Shown in pieces: positions 26,214 through 35,173 of a DNA stretch of 64,000 nucleotides. Source of the stretch: JAKSUT01 sp045616505 (lineage in GTDB: Bacteria; Cyanobacteriota; Vampirovibrionia; Gastranaerophilales; Gastranaerophilaceae). The stretch spans positions 27,337 through 91,336 of the forward strand of contig JAZLGV010000132.1 in the NCBI GenBank assembly GCA_045616505.1, given 5' to 3'. A program made the position numbers and the translations under genes. The notes under the pieces are model-generated. The model was not told where the DNA came from and ran no database searches. It saw only the letters and a list, made by a program, of their open reading frames with translations. The number at the start of each line of letters is the position of its first letter. Position 1 is the first letter of the stretch.

Positions 26214-28427
26214 TTGCCAAAATATGCACTCGCACTTGTAAATATTAAAGGGCTGGGTGTAAAAACATTCAGCTATTTAATACCTGACGAAATGAAAGAC
26301 GAAATTCAAGTTGGTCAGGCAATTCTTGTGCCCTTTGGCAGACAAGGGTTGATAAACGCCTTTTGTGTAGGGTTTAGCGATTATTTGCCTGAAGAAATTA
26401 AGGCAAAAAAAATCAATAAAATTTTAGATAAAACTCCGTTGTTTTCATTAGAATATTTAAAATTGTTGGAATGGGTCGCAAATTATTATATTTGCGACTT
26501 TGTTACTGTTTTAAATACTGCTATTCCGATGAAATTAATTGAAAAATGTTCAAAAACAGAAAAAAGTATTGAATATTTGAGTAGTGAAAACACAACAAAA
26601 CGACAAAAAGAAATTCTTGAGTTGCTAAAAGAAAAAGGCAAGATGTCTTTGATAGAGTTTGAGCGTTTTGCAAAGACAACAAGAACAACGGTAATGAAAC
26701 TTGCAGATGCGGGTTGTGTAAAACTTATAGATGAAGAGATTTATAGAAATCCTTTAGAAATTTTTGCAGACCAAAAAGTTGAACCTTTGTATGATTTGAA
26801 TGAAGAACAAACAAAAGTTTATAATGAAATAAATAAACAAATAAAAAGTAAAACAAGAAAAAATGAACCTCTTTTGTTGTATGGTGTTACAGCATCTGGG
26901 AAAACGGAAGTTTATTTTAAACTCATAAAAGATACTATAGATAGTGGTAAAAATGTTTTGTTTTTAGCACCTGAAATCGCACTTGCTTCTCAATTAACAA
27001 AGCGATTAGCTCGAAAATTCGGGATTAATGATGTTGCTATTTGGCATAGTAGTATTTCTGACGGTGAAAGATATGACGTTTGGCAAAAATTATATAAAAA
27101 TGAGATAAAAATTTTAGCAGGTGCACGTTCAGCTGTTTTTGCTCCTTTGAAAAATATCGGTTTAATTATTATTGATGAAGAGCACGAAAATGCTTATAAA
27201 CAAACAACTCCAGCTCCAAGGTATGATGCACGAAAAGTAGCTAGAAAATTGGCAGAATTTCATAATTGTCCATTGATATTAGGAAGTGCAACTCCTGATA
27301 TAGAAAGTTATTATAGAGCTTCAAATATGAAACTTTTATCTGAAATGCCACATAGATTTAATAACGCTCCTGTTGCACAAACTTCTGTTATAAATATGCA
27401 AAATCATTCTCGCCAAGCATATAGAGGGGTTATTTCTATTCCTTTGCAAACTGCAATTAAAGAAACTCTTGAAAAAGGTCAGCAAGTAATTTTATTGATT
27501 AATAGACGAGGTTATTCAACAACCACTCAATGTCAGGCATGTGGACATGTTATTGAATGTGAAAATTGCTCTATTCCAATGATTTGGCATAGTGACGGAA
27601 TGCAATTAAAATGCCATTATTGTGGAAGAACAAAATCTTTTCCAGAAATTTGTCCAAAATGTGGAAGTAACGCATTAAAAAATTCTGGAACAGGTACTCA
27701 AAAAATTGAAATTTTAATAAAAGAACTTTTTACTGATGCAAGAATAGAACGTATTGATAGTGATATTTTGCAGAAAAAAACTGCACATATAGAACTTTTA
27801 AATCGTTTTCAATCAGGTGAAATTGATATTTTAATTGGTACTCAAATGATTGCAAAAGGTCTTGATAATCCAAACGTAACTTTAGTTGGCGTTATTTCAG
27901 CAGACGCAAGTTTTAATTTGCCTGATTATAGAGCATCAGAAAGAGGTTTTCAATTATTGACGCAGGTTGCAGGTCGTTCAGGTCGTGGAAAATTTTTGGG
28001 TAGTGTGATTTTCCAAACATATAATCCAGATTTTTATGCGATAGAAAGCGCAAAAGCTCAAGATTATAAAACTTTTTATGGTACAGAAATAGCTGCAAGA
28101 GAAGAATTTGATTATCCGCCGTTTTCGCAAGTTATAAGGCTCGTTTTGAGTTCAGAAAATGAGTTTAGAGCTGAAAAATCTGCTCAGGAAATTGCATATA
28201 GATTGTGTTCAATTATTGAAAAACAAGGAGTGTCAGAACGTTTAATTGTTTTAGGGCCATCTGCTTGTGTGATTGAAAGAATACAAAATAAGCATCGTTT
28301 CCAAATAATTATAAAAAATAAAATGGACGAAAAAGGTCACATGTTTATTTCAAAATTTATGCAACGTATAACGATGCCAAAAGATATAAAACTTACTATT
28401 GATGTCGATCCAATAGATATTCTTTAA
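26214..28427 (+). CDS. priA: Primosomal protein N' (replication restart helicase)
   Basis: Reloads the replicative helicase at stalled forks. Residues about 1-180 are the DNA-binding domain; then Walker A GVTASGKTE, IDEEHENAYKQ (DEEH box), an eight-Cys zinc region (CQACGHVIECENC, CHYCGR, CPKCGS) and motif VI AGRSGRG. 737 residues is normal. The start is taken at TTG 26214, where GGAG (26203-26206) is seven bases upstream; TTG 26208 is too close to it. It follows the PC4-like gene by 12 bases. Confidence 0.95.
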   Translation: MPKYALALVNIKGLGVKTFSYLIPDEMKDEIQVGQAILVPFGRQGLINAFCVGFSDYLPEEIKAKKINKILDKTPLFSLEYLKLLEWVANYYICDFVTVLNTAIPMKLIEKCSKTEKSIEYLSSENTTKRQKEILELLKEKGKMSLIEFERFAKTTRTTVMKLADAGCVKLIDEEIYRNPLEIFADQKVEPLYDLNEEQTKVYNEINKQIKSKTRKNEPLLLYGVTASGKTEVYFKLIKDTIDSGKNVLFLAPEIALASQLTKRLARKFGINDVAIWHSSISDGERYDVWQKLYKNEIKILAGARSAVFAPLKNIGLIIIDEEHENAYKQTTPAPRYDARKVARKLAEFHNCPLILGSATPDIESYYRASNMKLLSEMPHRFNNAPVAQTSVINMQNHSRQAYRGVISIPLQTAIKETLEKGQQVILLINRRGYSTTTQCQACGHVIECENCSIPMIWHSDGMQLKCHYCGRTKSFPEICPKCGSNALKNSGTGTQKIEILIKELFTDARIERIDSDILQKKTAHIELLNRFQSGEIDILIGTQMIAKGLDNPNVTLVGVISADASFNLPDYRASERGFQLLTQVAGRSGRGKFLGSVIFQTYNPDFYAIESAKAQDYKTFYGTEIAAREEFDYPPFSQVIRLVLSSENEFRAEKSAQEIAYRLCSIIEKQGVSERLIVLGPSACVIERIQNKHRFQIIIKNKMDEKGHMFISKFMQRITMPKDIKLTIDVDPIDIL

Positions 28428-28506
28428 TATTTCTGTTTTTTGTTTATTGTCTTACTTTACATCGTCTTTGGCTTAATTTATTATTGATGTTAGGAGAGAA
28501 TTAAAT

Positions 28507-30414
28507 TTGAAATATAAAATTATTAATGGTGCTGTCGATATTGATGGTGATAGCATTTTAAGTCAAATAAATATAGAGATAAAAAATAAAGAAAAAATCG
28601 CTATTATCGGACGAAATGGCGCAGGTAAAACAACTTTGTTGAAAGCCTTGATTGATAATGATTTGTTATCAGAAGGTAGTGGCGAAGAAAAATTTTGCGT
28701 AATTAAAGAAGATAAGCCCGTTTTAGGGTATTTGAAACAAGTTGAATTTGAAGATGAATCAATTTCAATGCTTGATGAAATTTTAAAAATTTATAAACCG
28801 ATTATTGATTTAGAAGCTAAAATAAATAGGCTTTTAGAGCAAATGCAACACGATAAAACAAATAAATCGGCTGAAGAATATTCAAAAGCAATTGAACGAT
28901 TTGAAATGCTTGATGGGTATTCTTATAAAAAAGAATACGAAGTTGCAATAAGAAAATTTGGGTTTTCAGAAGAAGATAAACAAAAGAAAATAGGTGAATT
29001 TTCAGGTGGACAAAGGTCAAAAATTGCATTTATTAAATTGTTGTTGAGTAAACCAGATATTTTATTTTTAGATGAGCCTACTAACCATTTAGATTTAGTA
29101 ACTATTGAGTGGTTAGAAAAATTTTTAAAATCTTATCCAAAATCTATTGTGATTGTTTCACATGACCGTATGTTTTTAAATAAAATCGTAAATAAAGTTT
29201 ATGAGATTGAATATGGCGAAACTACTGAATATATTGGAAATTATTCGGCTTTTGAAAAACATAAGAAAGCAAATTATGAAAAACAATTGAAAGATTATAC
29301 ATACCAGCAAGCAGAGATAAAAAGATTAAACAGAATTGTCGATAGGTTTAAATTTAAGCCAACAAAAGCAAAAATGGCAATGTCAAAACTTAAACAAGTT
29401 GAAAGAATGGTAAAAATAGAAGAGCCGAACAGGTATGATTTAACGACTTTTAAAACTAATTTTTCTGTTGATAAAAAAAGTGGAAGAGAAGTTATTTCTG
29501 CACAAAATTTAAAAATTGGCTATGATAAACCATTGCAAACAATTAATTTTACGCTTGAACGTGACCAAAGGCTTGCCGTAATTGGTGCTAATGGGATTGG
29601 TAAATCAACTTTGTTAAAAACTTTTGTCGGTGCTATCGAGAAATTGGACGGCACATTCAAATTTGGTCATAATGTAGAAATAGGTTATTTTGACCAACAA
29701 TTGGCATTGGTAAATTCTGAAAAAACAATTTTTGAGGATTTTTGTGATGAATTTCCGCAGTATGATGACACGCAAGTTAGAAATTCTCTTGCTGCATTTA
29801 TGTTTTATGGTGATGATGTTTTCAAAAAAATAAATATGCTTTCAGGTGGTGAAAAAGTAAGACTTGCTTTGTGTAAAATTTTGAAAAAAGGTCCGAATTT
29901 GCTTATTTTAGATGAACCGACAAATCACATGGATATTATTGGAAAAGAAAGTCTTGAAAACTTGTTAAATGTATATGATGGAACAATTTTAGTTGTGTCG
30001 CATGATAGGTATTTTGTAAATAAAGTGGCAGATAGTTTGCTTGTTTTGAGTCAAAATGGAGCAGATTATTTTAAAGGCACTTATGAAGAATATTTAGAAA
30101 AATTTGAAAATGAAGATGAAATTTTTGTTACGGTGGACAAAAATTCAAATAAAAAAGTAGAAAAGAAACCAAACGAAAGCGTGATTTTGAGAAAAGAACG
30201 CAAAGCAAATGAAAAAAGAGCAAAAATTTTGGAACGTGAAATTACAAGTTTGGAAAATAAAGTAAAAGAATTAAACGAACAATTGCTAGACGAAAATGTT
30301 TATACAGATTATGTCAAAGCAGGTGAAATTCAATCGCAAATAGATTTAGCGAACGAAGAAATTAATGCAAAATTTGAAGAATGGGAAAATCTTCAAACAC
30401 TTTTAGAGGTTTAG
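28507..30414 (+). CDS. ABC-F family ATPase (Uup/YfmR-like)
   Basis: 635 residues with two ABC cassettes and no membrane domain: Walker A1 GRNGAGKTTLL, signature FSGGQRSK, Walker B ILFLDEPTNHLD; Walker A2 GANGIGKSTLL, LSGGEKVRLAL, LLILDEPTNHMD. A linker of about 80 residues (P-site interaction motif region, Lys-rich) joins them, and a C-terminal coiled coil (about 560-632) resembles that of Uup. ABC-F proteins act on ribosomes, relieving stalls or giving antibiotic resistance. TTG 28507 with AGGAGAG at 28492-28498 is the start. Confidence 0.92.
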   Translation: MKYKIINGAVDIDGDSILSQINIEIKNKEKIAIIGRNGAGKTTLLKALIDNDLLSEGSGEEKFCVIKEDKPVLGYLKQVEFEDESISMLDEILKIYKPIIDLEAKINRLLEQMQHDKTNKSAEEYSKAIERFEMLDGYSYKKEYEVAIRKFGFSEEDKQKKIGEFSGGQRSKIAFIKLLLSKPDILFLDEPTNHLDLVTIEWLEKFLKSYPKSIVIVSHDRMFLNKIVNKVYEIEYGETTEYIGNYSAFEKHKKANYEKQLKDYTYQQAEIKRLNRIVDRFKFKPTKAKMAMSKLKQVERMVKIEEPNRYDLTTFKTNFSVDKKSGREVISAQNLKIGYDKPLQTINFTLERDQRLAVIGANGIGKSTLLKTFVGAIEKLDGTFKFGHNVEIGYFDQQLALVNSEKTIFEDFCDEFPQYDDTQVRNSLAAFMFYGDDVFKKINMLSGGEKVRLALCKILKKGPNLLILDEPTNHMDIIGKESLENLLNVYDGTILVVSHDRYFVNKVADSLLVLSQNGADYFKGTYEEYLEKFENEDEIFVTVDKNSNKKVEKKPNESVILRKERKANEKRAKILEREITSLENKVKELNEQLLDENVYTDYVKAGEIQSQIDLANEEINAKFEEWENLQTLLEV

Positions 30415-30421
30415 TCAAAAT

Positions 30422-30631
30422 TTATTTTAGTAATAAATAGGCATCTAGTTCAAAAAAGTTTGCTATTTGTTCTATTTTATCTATTGTTATGTTTATTCTT
30501 CCTTTTTCAAGTCTGGAAATATATGAATTATCAACACCCAAAATTAAAGATAGTTCTTCTCTACTTATTTTTTTCTTTATTCTAAGTTTTTCAATATTCT
30601 GTGCTAATTTGTTTCTGCTTTCTTGACTCAT
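30422..30631 (-). CDS. XRE-family helix-turn-helix regulator
   Basis: 69 residues, essentially a single Cro/C1-type HTH: IEKLRIKKKISREELS, LGVDNSYISRLEKGRI and NITIDKIEQIANFFELD. It has no ligand or protease domain. It is convergent with the ABC-F gene (7 bases apart). The adjacent 699-residue gene lies downstream on the plus coordinates but upstream in transcription, 90 bases away, so this might regulate or be co-expressed with it. Confidence 0.85.
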   Translation of the reverse strand: MSQESRNKLAQNIEKLRIKKKISREELSLILGVDNSYISRLEKGRINITIDKIEQIANFFELDAYLLLK

Positions 30632-30724
30632 ATTCCAATTATTTATATAATGTTGTATTATTAACAGGAATACCAGTCCAGTTGAAAGAGCTGTTTTAAT
30701 GTTTATTGGAAAAAATAAAAAATA

Positions 30725-32815
30725 TTAGAATTTTATTTTTGCAGAGATTGTACCTTTAGCTTTTTTAGTATCAAGGTTATATGAAATATTTCCTTCAACA
30801 GTTGTGTTTTCTTTTTCAAAACCAAAACTTGAAGTTAATTCTGTTTCGTCTTTGATTGTTTCGTCAAACAAATTGATTGCTATTTGTTCTTTTTCTTGTT
30901 CAACACCAAGTTTTGCAAAGATATTTGCATCGTTGATTTTGTAGTTTGCTCCAATTTCTGCGTTATATCCTGAATGTTCAAAATGTGGGGTGTGAGAATA
31001 AAAACCGCTTGCATTTGCTGTTAAATTAAGATTTTCTGTAGGATTGTAATTTAATTTTGAAGCTCCTTTGAAATTAATTCCAGCAGCAAGGTTGTGTCCT
31101 GTTATCGATTGGTCATATTCTTTTTGATTTAAGTCTAAAGGCATTCCAACGCTTAATTGATTTGTAAAATCTAATTTATCGTTTTTAAACTCTGCTTCAA
31201 CACCGACTTCATCGGTAATTCTTAAATCACCGTCTGTAATAAACATTCTTGCTTTACTATTTGCAGCTCCATTTCCTTGAATTCCAACACTGCCAAGTAC
31301 AGAGAATTTTGTATTTTCTGTTTCAGCAATTTGTTTTTTGTCTGTTGCATTTGCATTTATTGCTGCATAATATTGAGTCATTTTTGAATCTATTATTGCA
31401 GATATAGTTGAATCTGCATTTAGTGTTACAGAATTTGTTCCTTTATTAATTTGTTTTGTTAAATCCGCATCTAAACCAATAGAAGTTGCTTTATCAAATG
31501 ATTTTGTATTTTCAGATATTTTTAATTCTGCTGAATAGCTACCTTGATTAATAATTGAACTTCCATTTGCAGTATTTTCTTCTTTGGTTTTAGTTAAATT
31601 AATTCCTTTTGTTGAAATTGTCAAAGAATTGTCATCTTTTATATTTGTTTTATCAAATAAATTTGTTTTGTCTGTGCTTGATTTATCTAGTTTTTCACCA
31701 AACGCAGCTTCTTCTGTATAAAGAATTTTTTTGAAAGAACCTTCGTTACTTTTTAATCCTAAATATCCTTTAGAAGTGAAATTGTTGTCTTCTTTAGAGA
31801 TTTGTTTGTAGGCATCTTCAATGTTATCTGCTTCATAAACTTGGCTTTTTTCGTAGTTGTTCCAAACGTATTTGTCACCAACTTTGTATAAAAGTGTTGC
31901 ATGACCCATTGCTTTATTATTTGTTTCTTGTAAACCTGATATAACAGTTGCAGGTATTTCTGATTCTGTAAGCATATCTGCAACAAGTCCATGCATTGTT
32001 TCACAAATTGCACCTTTTACTTCTTCTGTGAAATCAGCATTTACAAATTGCATTAATTTTTCTGGGTTTGTACCTTCTATTCCAGAATAGTCCAAATCAT
32101 AGTCATAATTTTCGCTAAAATCTGCCAACATACTATCGACTAAAGTTCCGATATATTCAGGATTATCTTTGTTTTTAGTCATAGAGTCGATGGTTTTTTG
32201 ATAAACTTTATCGGCTGAACCTGAAAGTTTTGCACAATCTTCTATATCTGAAAAATTGGCAATTTCCATATCATCAATGATTTTGTTAAGTTTTTCTTTG
32301 TTTTTTTCAGTGTCCTTTTTGAAATTTTCATTTTTTTCTTCTAAACTTTCGATATCCATTTTTGTGAAAGTCATTGTTGTTGTGAGCTTTGACAAACTTA
32401 GTTTAGTTTTGGCATAAGGGACAGTATTTGGTTTCATTTTTTCTAATTTTTCATTAAGTTCTTTATATTCTTTTTTTAATTCCTCCATTTCAGAATTTAA
32501 TTTATCTATTTCTTGTTGATACATTTCTGGATTTTTTTCATACTTTTCGATGTCTGCTTTTAGTTGCATTGCTTCGCTATAAGTTTTTGTGTCCATACTT
32601 CTTTTTTCAAAATCGAAAGGAGAAAATTCGTTTTCATTTTTTGGGAGTTCAACTATTTCTTTTTGTGTATTATTAGTATCTGTTTTTTCATCAGAAAAAA
32701 CAGATGTACCATTTTGATAACTGTATTCGTCATCAAAATTTATTTGGCTATTTGTATTTTCGCCAAATTGTATATTATTTTCAAATTTTGAATTTGTAAT
32801 TTTTATTGAATTCAT
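30725..32815 (-). CDS. Transglutaminase-like protein with coiled coil and beta-rich C-terminus
   Basis: 696 residues, no signal peptide. ATG 32815 is chosen over GTG 32824 because AGGTG lies just upstream. Residues 1-80 are Asn/Ser/Glu-rich and disordered; 85-190 form a coiled coil; 230-340 resemble a transglutaminase/papain-like core with Cys271 (AICETMHGLVADML), EIPATVISG, His305 (GHATLLYKVGDKYVW) and Asn319/320 in the usual Asp place. From about 400 to 696 the chain is a long series of alternating beta strands ending in ISAKIKF, a terminal Phe as in outer-membrane beta-barrels. The combination is unrecognised. A surface or secreted enzyme is possible; how it would cross the membrane is unclear. 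Confidence 0.6.
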   Translation of the reverse strand: MNSIKITNSKFENNIQFGENTNSQINFDDEYSYQNGTSVFSDEKTDTNNTQKEIVELPKNENEFSPFDFEKRSMDTKTYSEAMQLKADIEKYEKNPEMYQQEIDKLNSEMEELKKEYKELNEKLEKMKPNTVPYAKTKLSLSKLTTTMTFTKMDIESLEEKNENFKKDTEKNKEKLNKIIDDMEIANFSDIEDCAKLSGSADKVYQKTIDSMTKNKDNPEYIGTLVDSMLADFSENYDYDLDYSGIEGTNPEKLMQFVNADFTEEVKGAICETMHGLVADMLTESEIPATVISGLQETNNKAMGHATLLYKVGDKYVWNNYEKSQVYEADNIEDAYKQISKEDNNFTSKGYLGLKSNEGSFKKILYTEEAAFGEKLDKSSTDKTNLFDKTNIKDDNSLTISTKGINLTKTKEENTANGSSIINQGSYSAELKISENTKSFDKATSIGLDADLTKQINKGTNSVTLNADSTISAIIDSKMTQYYAAINANATDKKQIAETENTKFSVLGSVGIQGNGAANSKARMFITDGDLRITDEVGVEAEFKNDKLDFTNQLSVGMPLDLNQKEYDQSITGHNLAAGINFKGASKLNYNPTENLNLTANASGFYSHTPHFEHSGYNAEIGANYKINDANIFAKLGVEQEKEQIAINLFDETIKDETELTSSFGFEKENTTVEGNISYNLDTKKAKGTISAKIKF

Positions 32816-32905
32816 ATAACACACCTAACATAGTTATATTTATAACTTCGTCATAAATACAAAAAACTTAAGTGCATGAATTAGTTATTTTACAAATTGT
32901 AAACT

Positions 32906-33922
32906 TTATTCCATTTCTTTTATGTATAATTCTTCTAGCAAAATATAGATAGCCATTGCAATAGGTGGTGCAAATAACACTCCTAAAACTCCAGCATATT
33001 TTGCTCCGATGAATAATGCTAAGAAAATTATTATTTGGTGTAAATTTAAAAATTTGCTATATACATAAGGTCTTACAATATGGTTTTCAATGAAATGTGA
33101 TATTGTAAATAAAACAGTAACGATAATAAGTGTTTTAATTCCAAATGAATAAGTTGCGATTAAACAAATTATTAAAGAAACGCCTGAACCTACAACAGGA
33201 ATCATTGCCATAATACCAGCAATAAGTCCTAGAATAATAGCATAATCAATTTTGAATAATAATAAGCCCAATGTCATTGTTATCCAAACACTTGCGCAAA
33301 CTACTGTTTGAGCCATTATATAACCACTTAATTTTTCTGAAATGTTATCTATAATTGTTTTGGTTTTATCTCTCATTTCTTTAGGGAAAAGTTTTAAGAT
33401 ATTTTCTTTTATAATTTTGTCATCAAGAATTAGGAAGAATATAAAAATAATTCCTGTGAAAACATATAAGAATATAGAACTTAAACTTTCGATAAAAGTT
33501 AATAAATTGTCAATTACTCCAGAACTAGAATTTGCAAAATCTGTAAGTAGTGTACCTGTTTTAAAATTTGTCATTCCAAGTGATTTTGTAAATGCAAGGC
33601 TGTTTAGTTTGTTGTCTAAATTAGTTATGTAAGTAGGGAATTCTTTTGCAAATTCCGTAATTTCGTAAGCTCCTAAAATGAGTATTGGTAAAACACATAG
33701 AGCAATAATTAAAATTGTTCCAAGTAAAACAATGACAGTTGCCCAAGTTCTGCTTATTTTTTTGCTTAATTTATCTACTAATGGATTTAGAGAACAAGCA
33801 AATACTATTGATATAAAAAATGTAAAAGCAATATCAATATTTTTATAAATAAAAAGTATGAATAATGCTGCAAGAATTATAAAGTAAAAAGTTTTTTTAT
33901 CTAATTTGTTTAAAATATTCAT
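32906..33922 (-). CDS. AI-2E family transporter (PerM/UPF0118)
   Basis: 338 residues with about eight membrane helices, in the order typical of the AI-2E family, including VFACSLNPLVDKLSKK near the N-terminus, IAGIMAMIPVVGSGVSLIICLIA and the C-terminal FIENHIVRPYVYSKFLNLHQ. The family includes TqsA and various sodium/proton-coupled exporters; the substrate cannot be inferred. GAGGG precedes the ATG. It is a single-gene unit. Confidence 0.85.
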   Translation of the reverse strand: MNILNKLDKKTFYFIILAALFILFIYKNIDIAFTFFISIVFACSLNPLVDKLSKKISRTWATVIVLLGTILIIALCVLPILILGAYEITEFAKEFPTYITNLDNKLNSLAFTKSLGMTNFKTGTLLTDFANSSSGVIDNLLTFIESLSSIFLYVFTGIIFIFFLILDDKIIKENILKLFPKEMRDKTKTIIDNISEKLSGYIMAQTVVCASVWITMTLGLLLFKIDYAIILGLIAGIMAMIPVVGSGVSLIICLIATYSFGIKTLIIVTVLFTISHFIENHIVRPYVYSKFLNLHQIIIFLALFIGAKYAGVLGVLFAPPIAMAIYILLEELYIKEME

Positions 33923-34074
33923 TAATACCCTCGTTTCTTTTTTATTATTATATCAAATATATGAGTATAATATATTTTTTTATATAAATATTAAGGGGGT
34001 GAATAGAAAATCAAAAAAGATATAGGATAAGTTTTGTTTTATTATTTTTCTGCGAAAAATAGTAATAAAATTGA

Positions 34075-35142
34075 TTAACGAGAAAGAATAGACAAACCAT
34101 GAGAATCATAGCTTCCTGTTTTCACTATGTTTTTGTTTGTTGCTATTCTGTTTATTGTTCTTAAAACATTTATAAATTCTTCTTGTGTTAGATTTTTAAA
34201 TTCAGGACGACCGCTATATGATTGGTAATAACCTTCAATAAATGCGGTATCTTGTGATGTTTTTTGCAAATATGTGTTAAACAATGTTTCATAATAATCT
34301 TCGTATGTTGTTTTTAAATTTTTCTTTTCAACGTATCTTGCAGGGTGTGCAATTCCGACAATACCTTTTTTACTTAGTAAATCGATTGCACTTTCAAATG
34401 TTCTATATGAATAATTCCATTTATCGCTTTTGTCTTTTTTATAAAAAATGGAATTAAGTTCAGGGTCATAAGGATCTATTCCCCAGCATAAAACGTGTAT
34501 TGAAACAGGGCTATATGTGTTAGGATTAATGTATTCAGAAAAAACTTCTATTCCCAACATAACTTTTACATTTTTATATTTTTCAGGATTTGCTTGTAAT
34601 AGTTCGACAATTTTTTTAGCACCTTCGGTTGTGTTGTGATCAGTTATTGCTATATATACTGTGTTTCCTGTCGCTTGAGCAACCGAAACAGCTTTATTTA
34701 GCAATAATTGTTGTGACAAATATCCATCAGATGCAAGTGTGTGTATGTGAAGATTTGCTCTAAAATTTTTTGTTTTAGAAGAATAAATTATTGGATTATT
34801 AGTATTTTTTCTAATAAATTCTTTTATTTCTGAAGGAGTAAGGATAGATGCCATTCTATCTATAGTAAAATTAGGGTTTTGGGAATTAGTTATAATAGTT
34901 TCTTTATATGCACGATCTTTAATAAAGAAATTTGAGAAATTATTAGCTGGTTGTTGGTTTTCTTTTTCTTTTAGTAATTTTTTTTGTTGTTCAATGTTTT
35001 TTTTGTATTCTGTGGTTTGTTCAGCAGATAAAGTTTGTTGTTTAACCGCCTTTTGAGCCTCATTTTCTGGAGGTTTTACCATTAAGATTGTTCCAACAAC
35101 AGCAATTATTAATATAGTAATTAAAATATCTCTATTTTTCAT
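34075..35142 (-). CDS. Membrane-anchored PHP-domain phosphoesterase
   Basis: 355 residues. A single N-terminal helix (about 6-24) acts as membrane anchor, followed by a Gln/Lys-rich coil and then the PHP metal site: NLHIHTLASDG, ITDHNTTEG, GIEVFSEY, SIHVLCWG, GIAHPARY and DSHG, so all metal ligands look present. PHP domains hydrolyse phosphate esters, often nucleoside or oligosaccharide phosphates. Orientation is unknown, and the substrate is unidentified. No Shine-Dalgarno is present; an extended -10 six bases before ATG suggests a leaderless mRNA. Confidence 0.8.
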   Translation of the reverse strand: MKNRDILITILIIAVVGTILMVKPPENEAQKAVKQQTLSAEQTTEYKKNIEQQKKLLKEKENQQPANNFSNFFIKDRAYKETIITNSQNPNFTIDRMASILTPSEIKEFIRKNTNNPIIYSSKTKNFRANLHIHTLASDGYLSQQLLLNKAVSVAQATGNTVYIAITDHNTTEGAKKIVELLQANPEKYKNVKVMLGIEVFSEYINPNTYSPVSIHVLCWGIDPYDPELNSIFYKKDKSDKWNYSYRTFESAIDLLSKKGIVGIAHPARYVEKKNLKTTYEDYYETLFNTYLQKTSQDTAFIEGYYQSYSGRPEFKNLTQEEFINVLRTINRIATNKNIVKTGSYDSHGLSILSR

Positions 35143-35148
35143 TTCTAT

Positions 35149-35157
35149 ATTTTAGCA
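35149..35157 (-). promoter_or_regulatory. Extended -10 promoter for the PHP gene (leaderless layout)
   Basis: On the minus strand TGC precedes TAAAAT (35149-35154), ending six bases before ATG 35142. There is no ribosome-binding site in between. Confidence 0.5.
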
Positions 35158-35173
35158 TAAATTTTTTATTATG

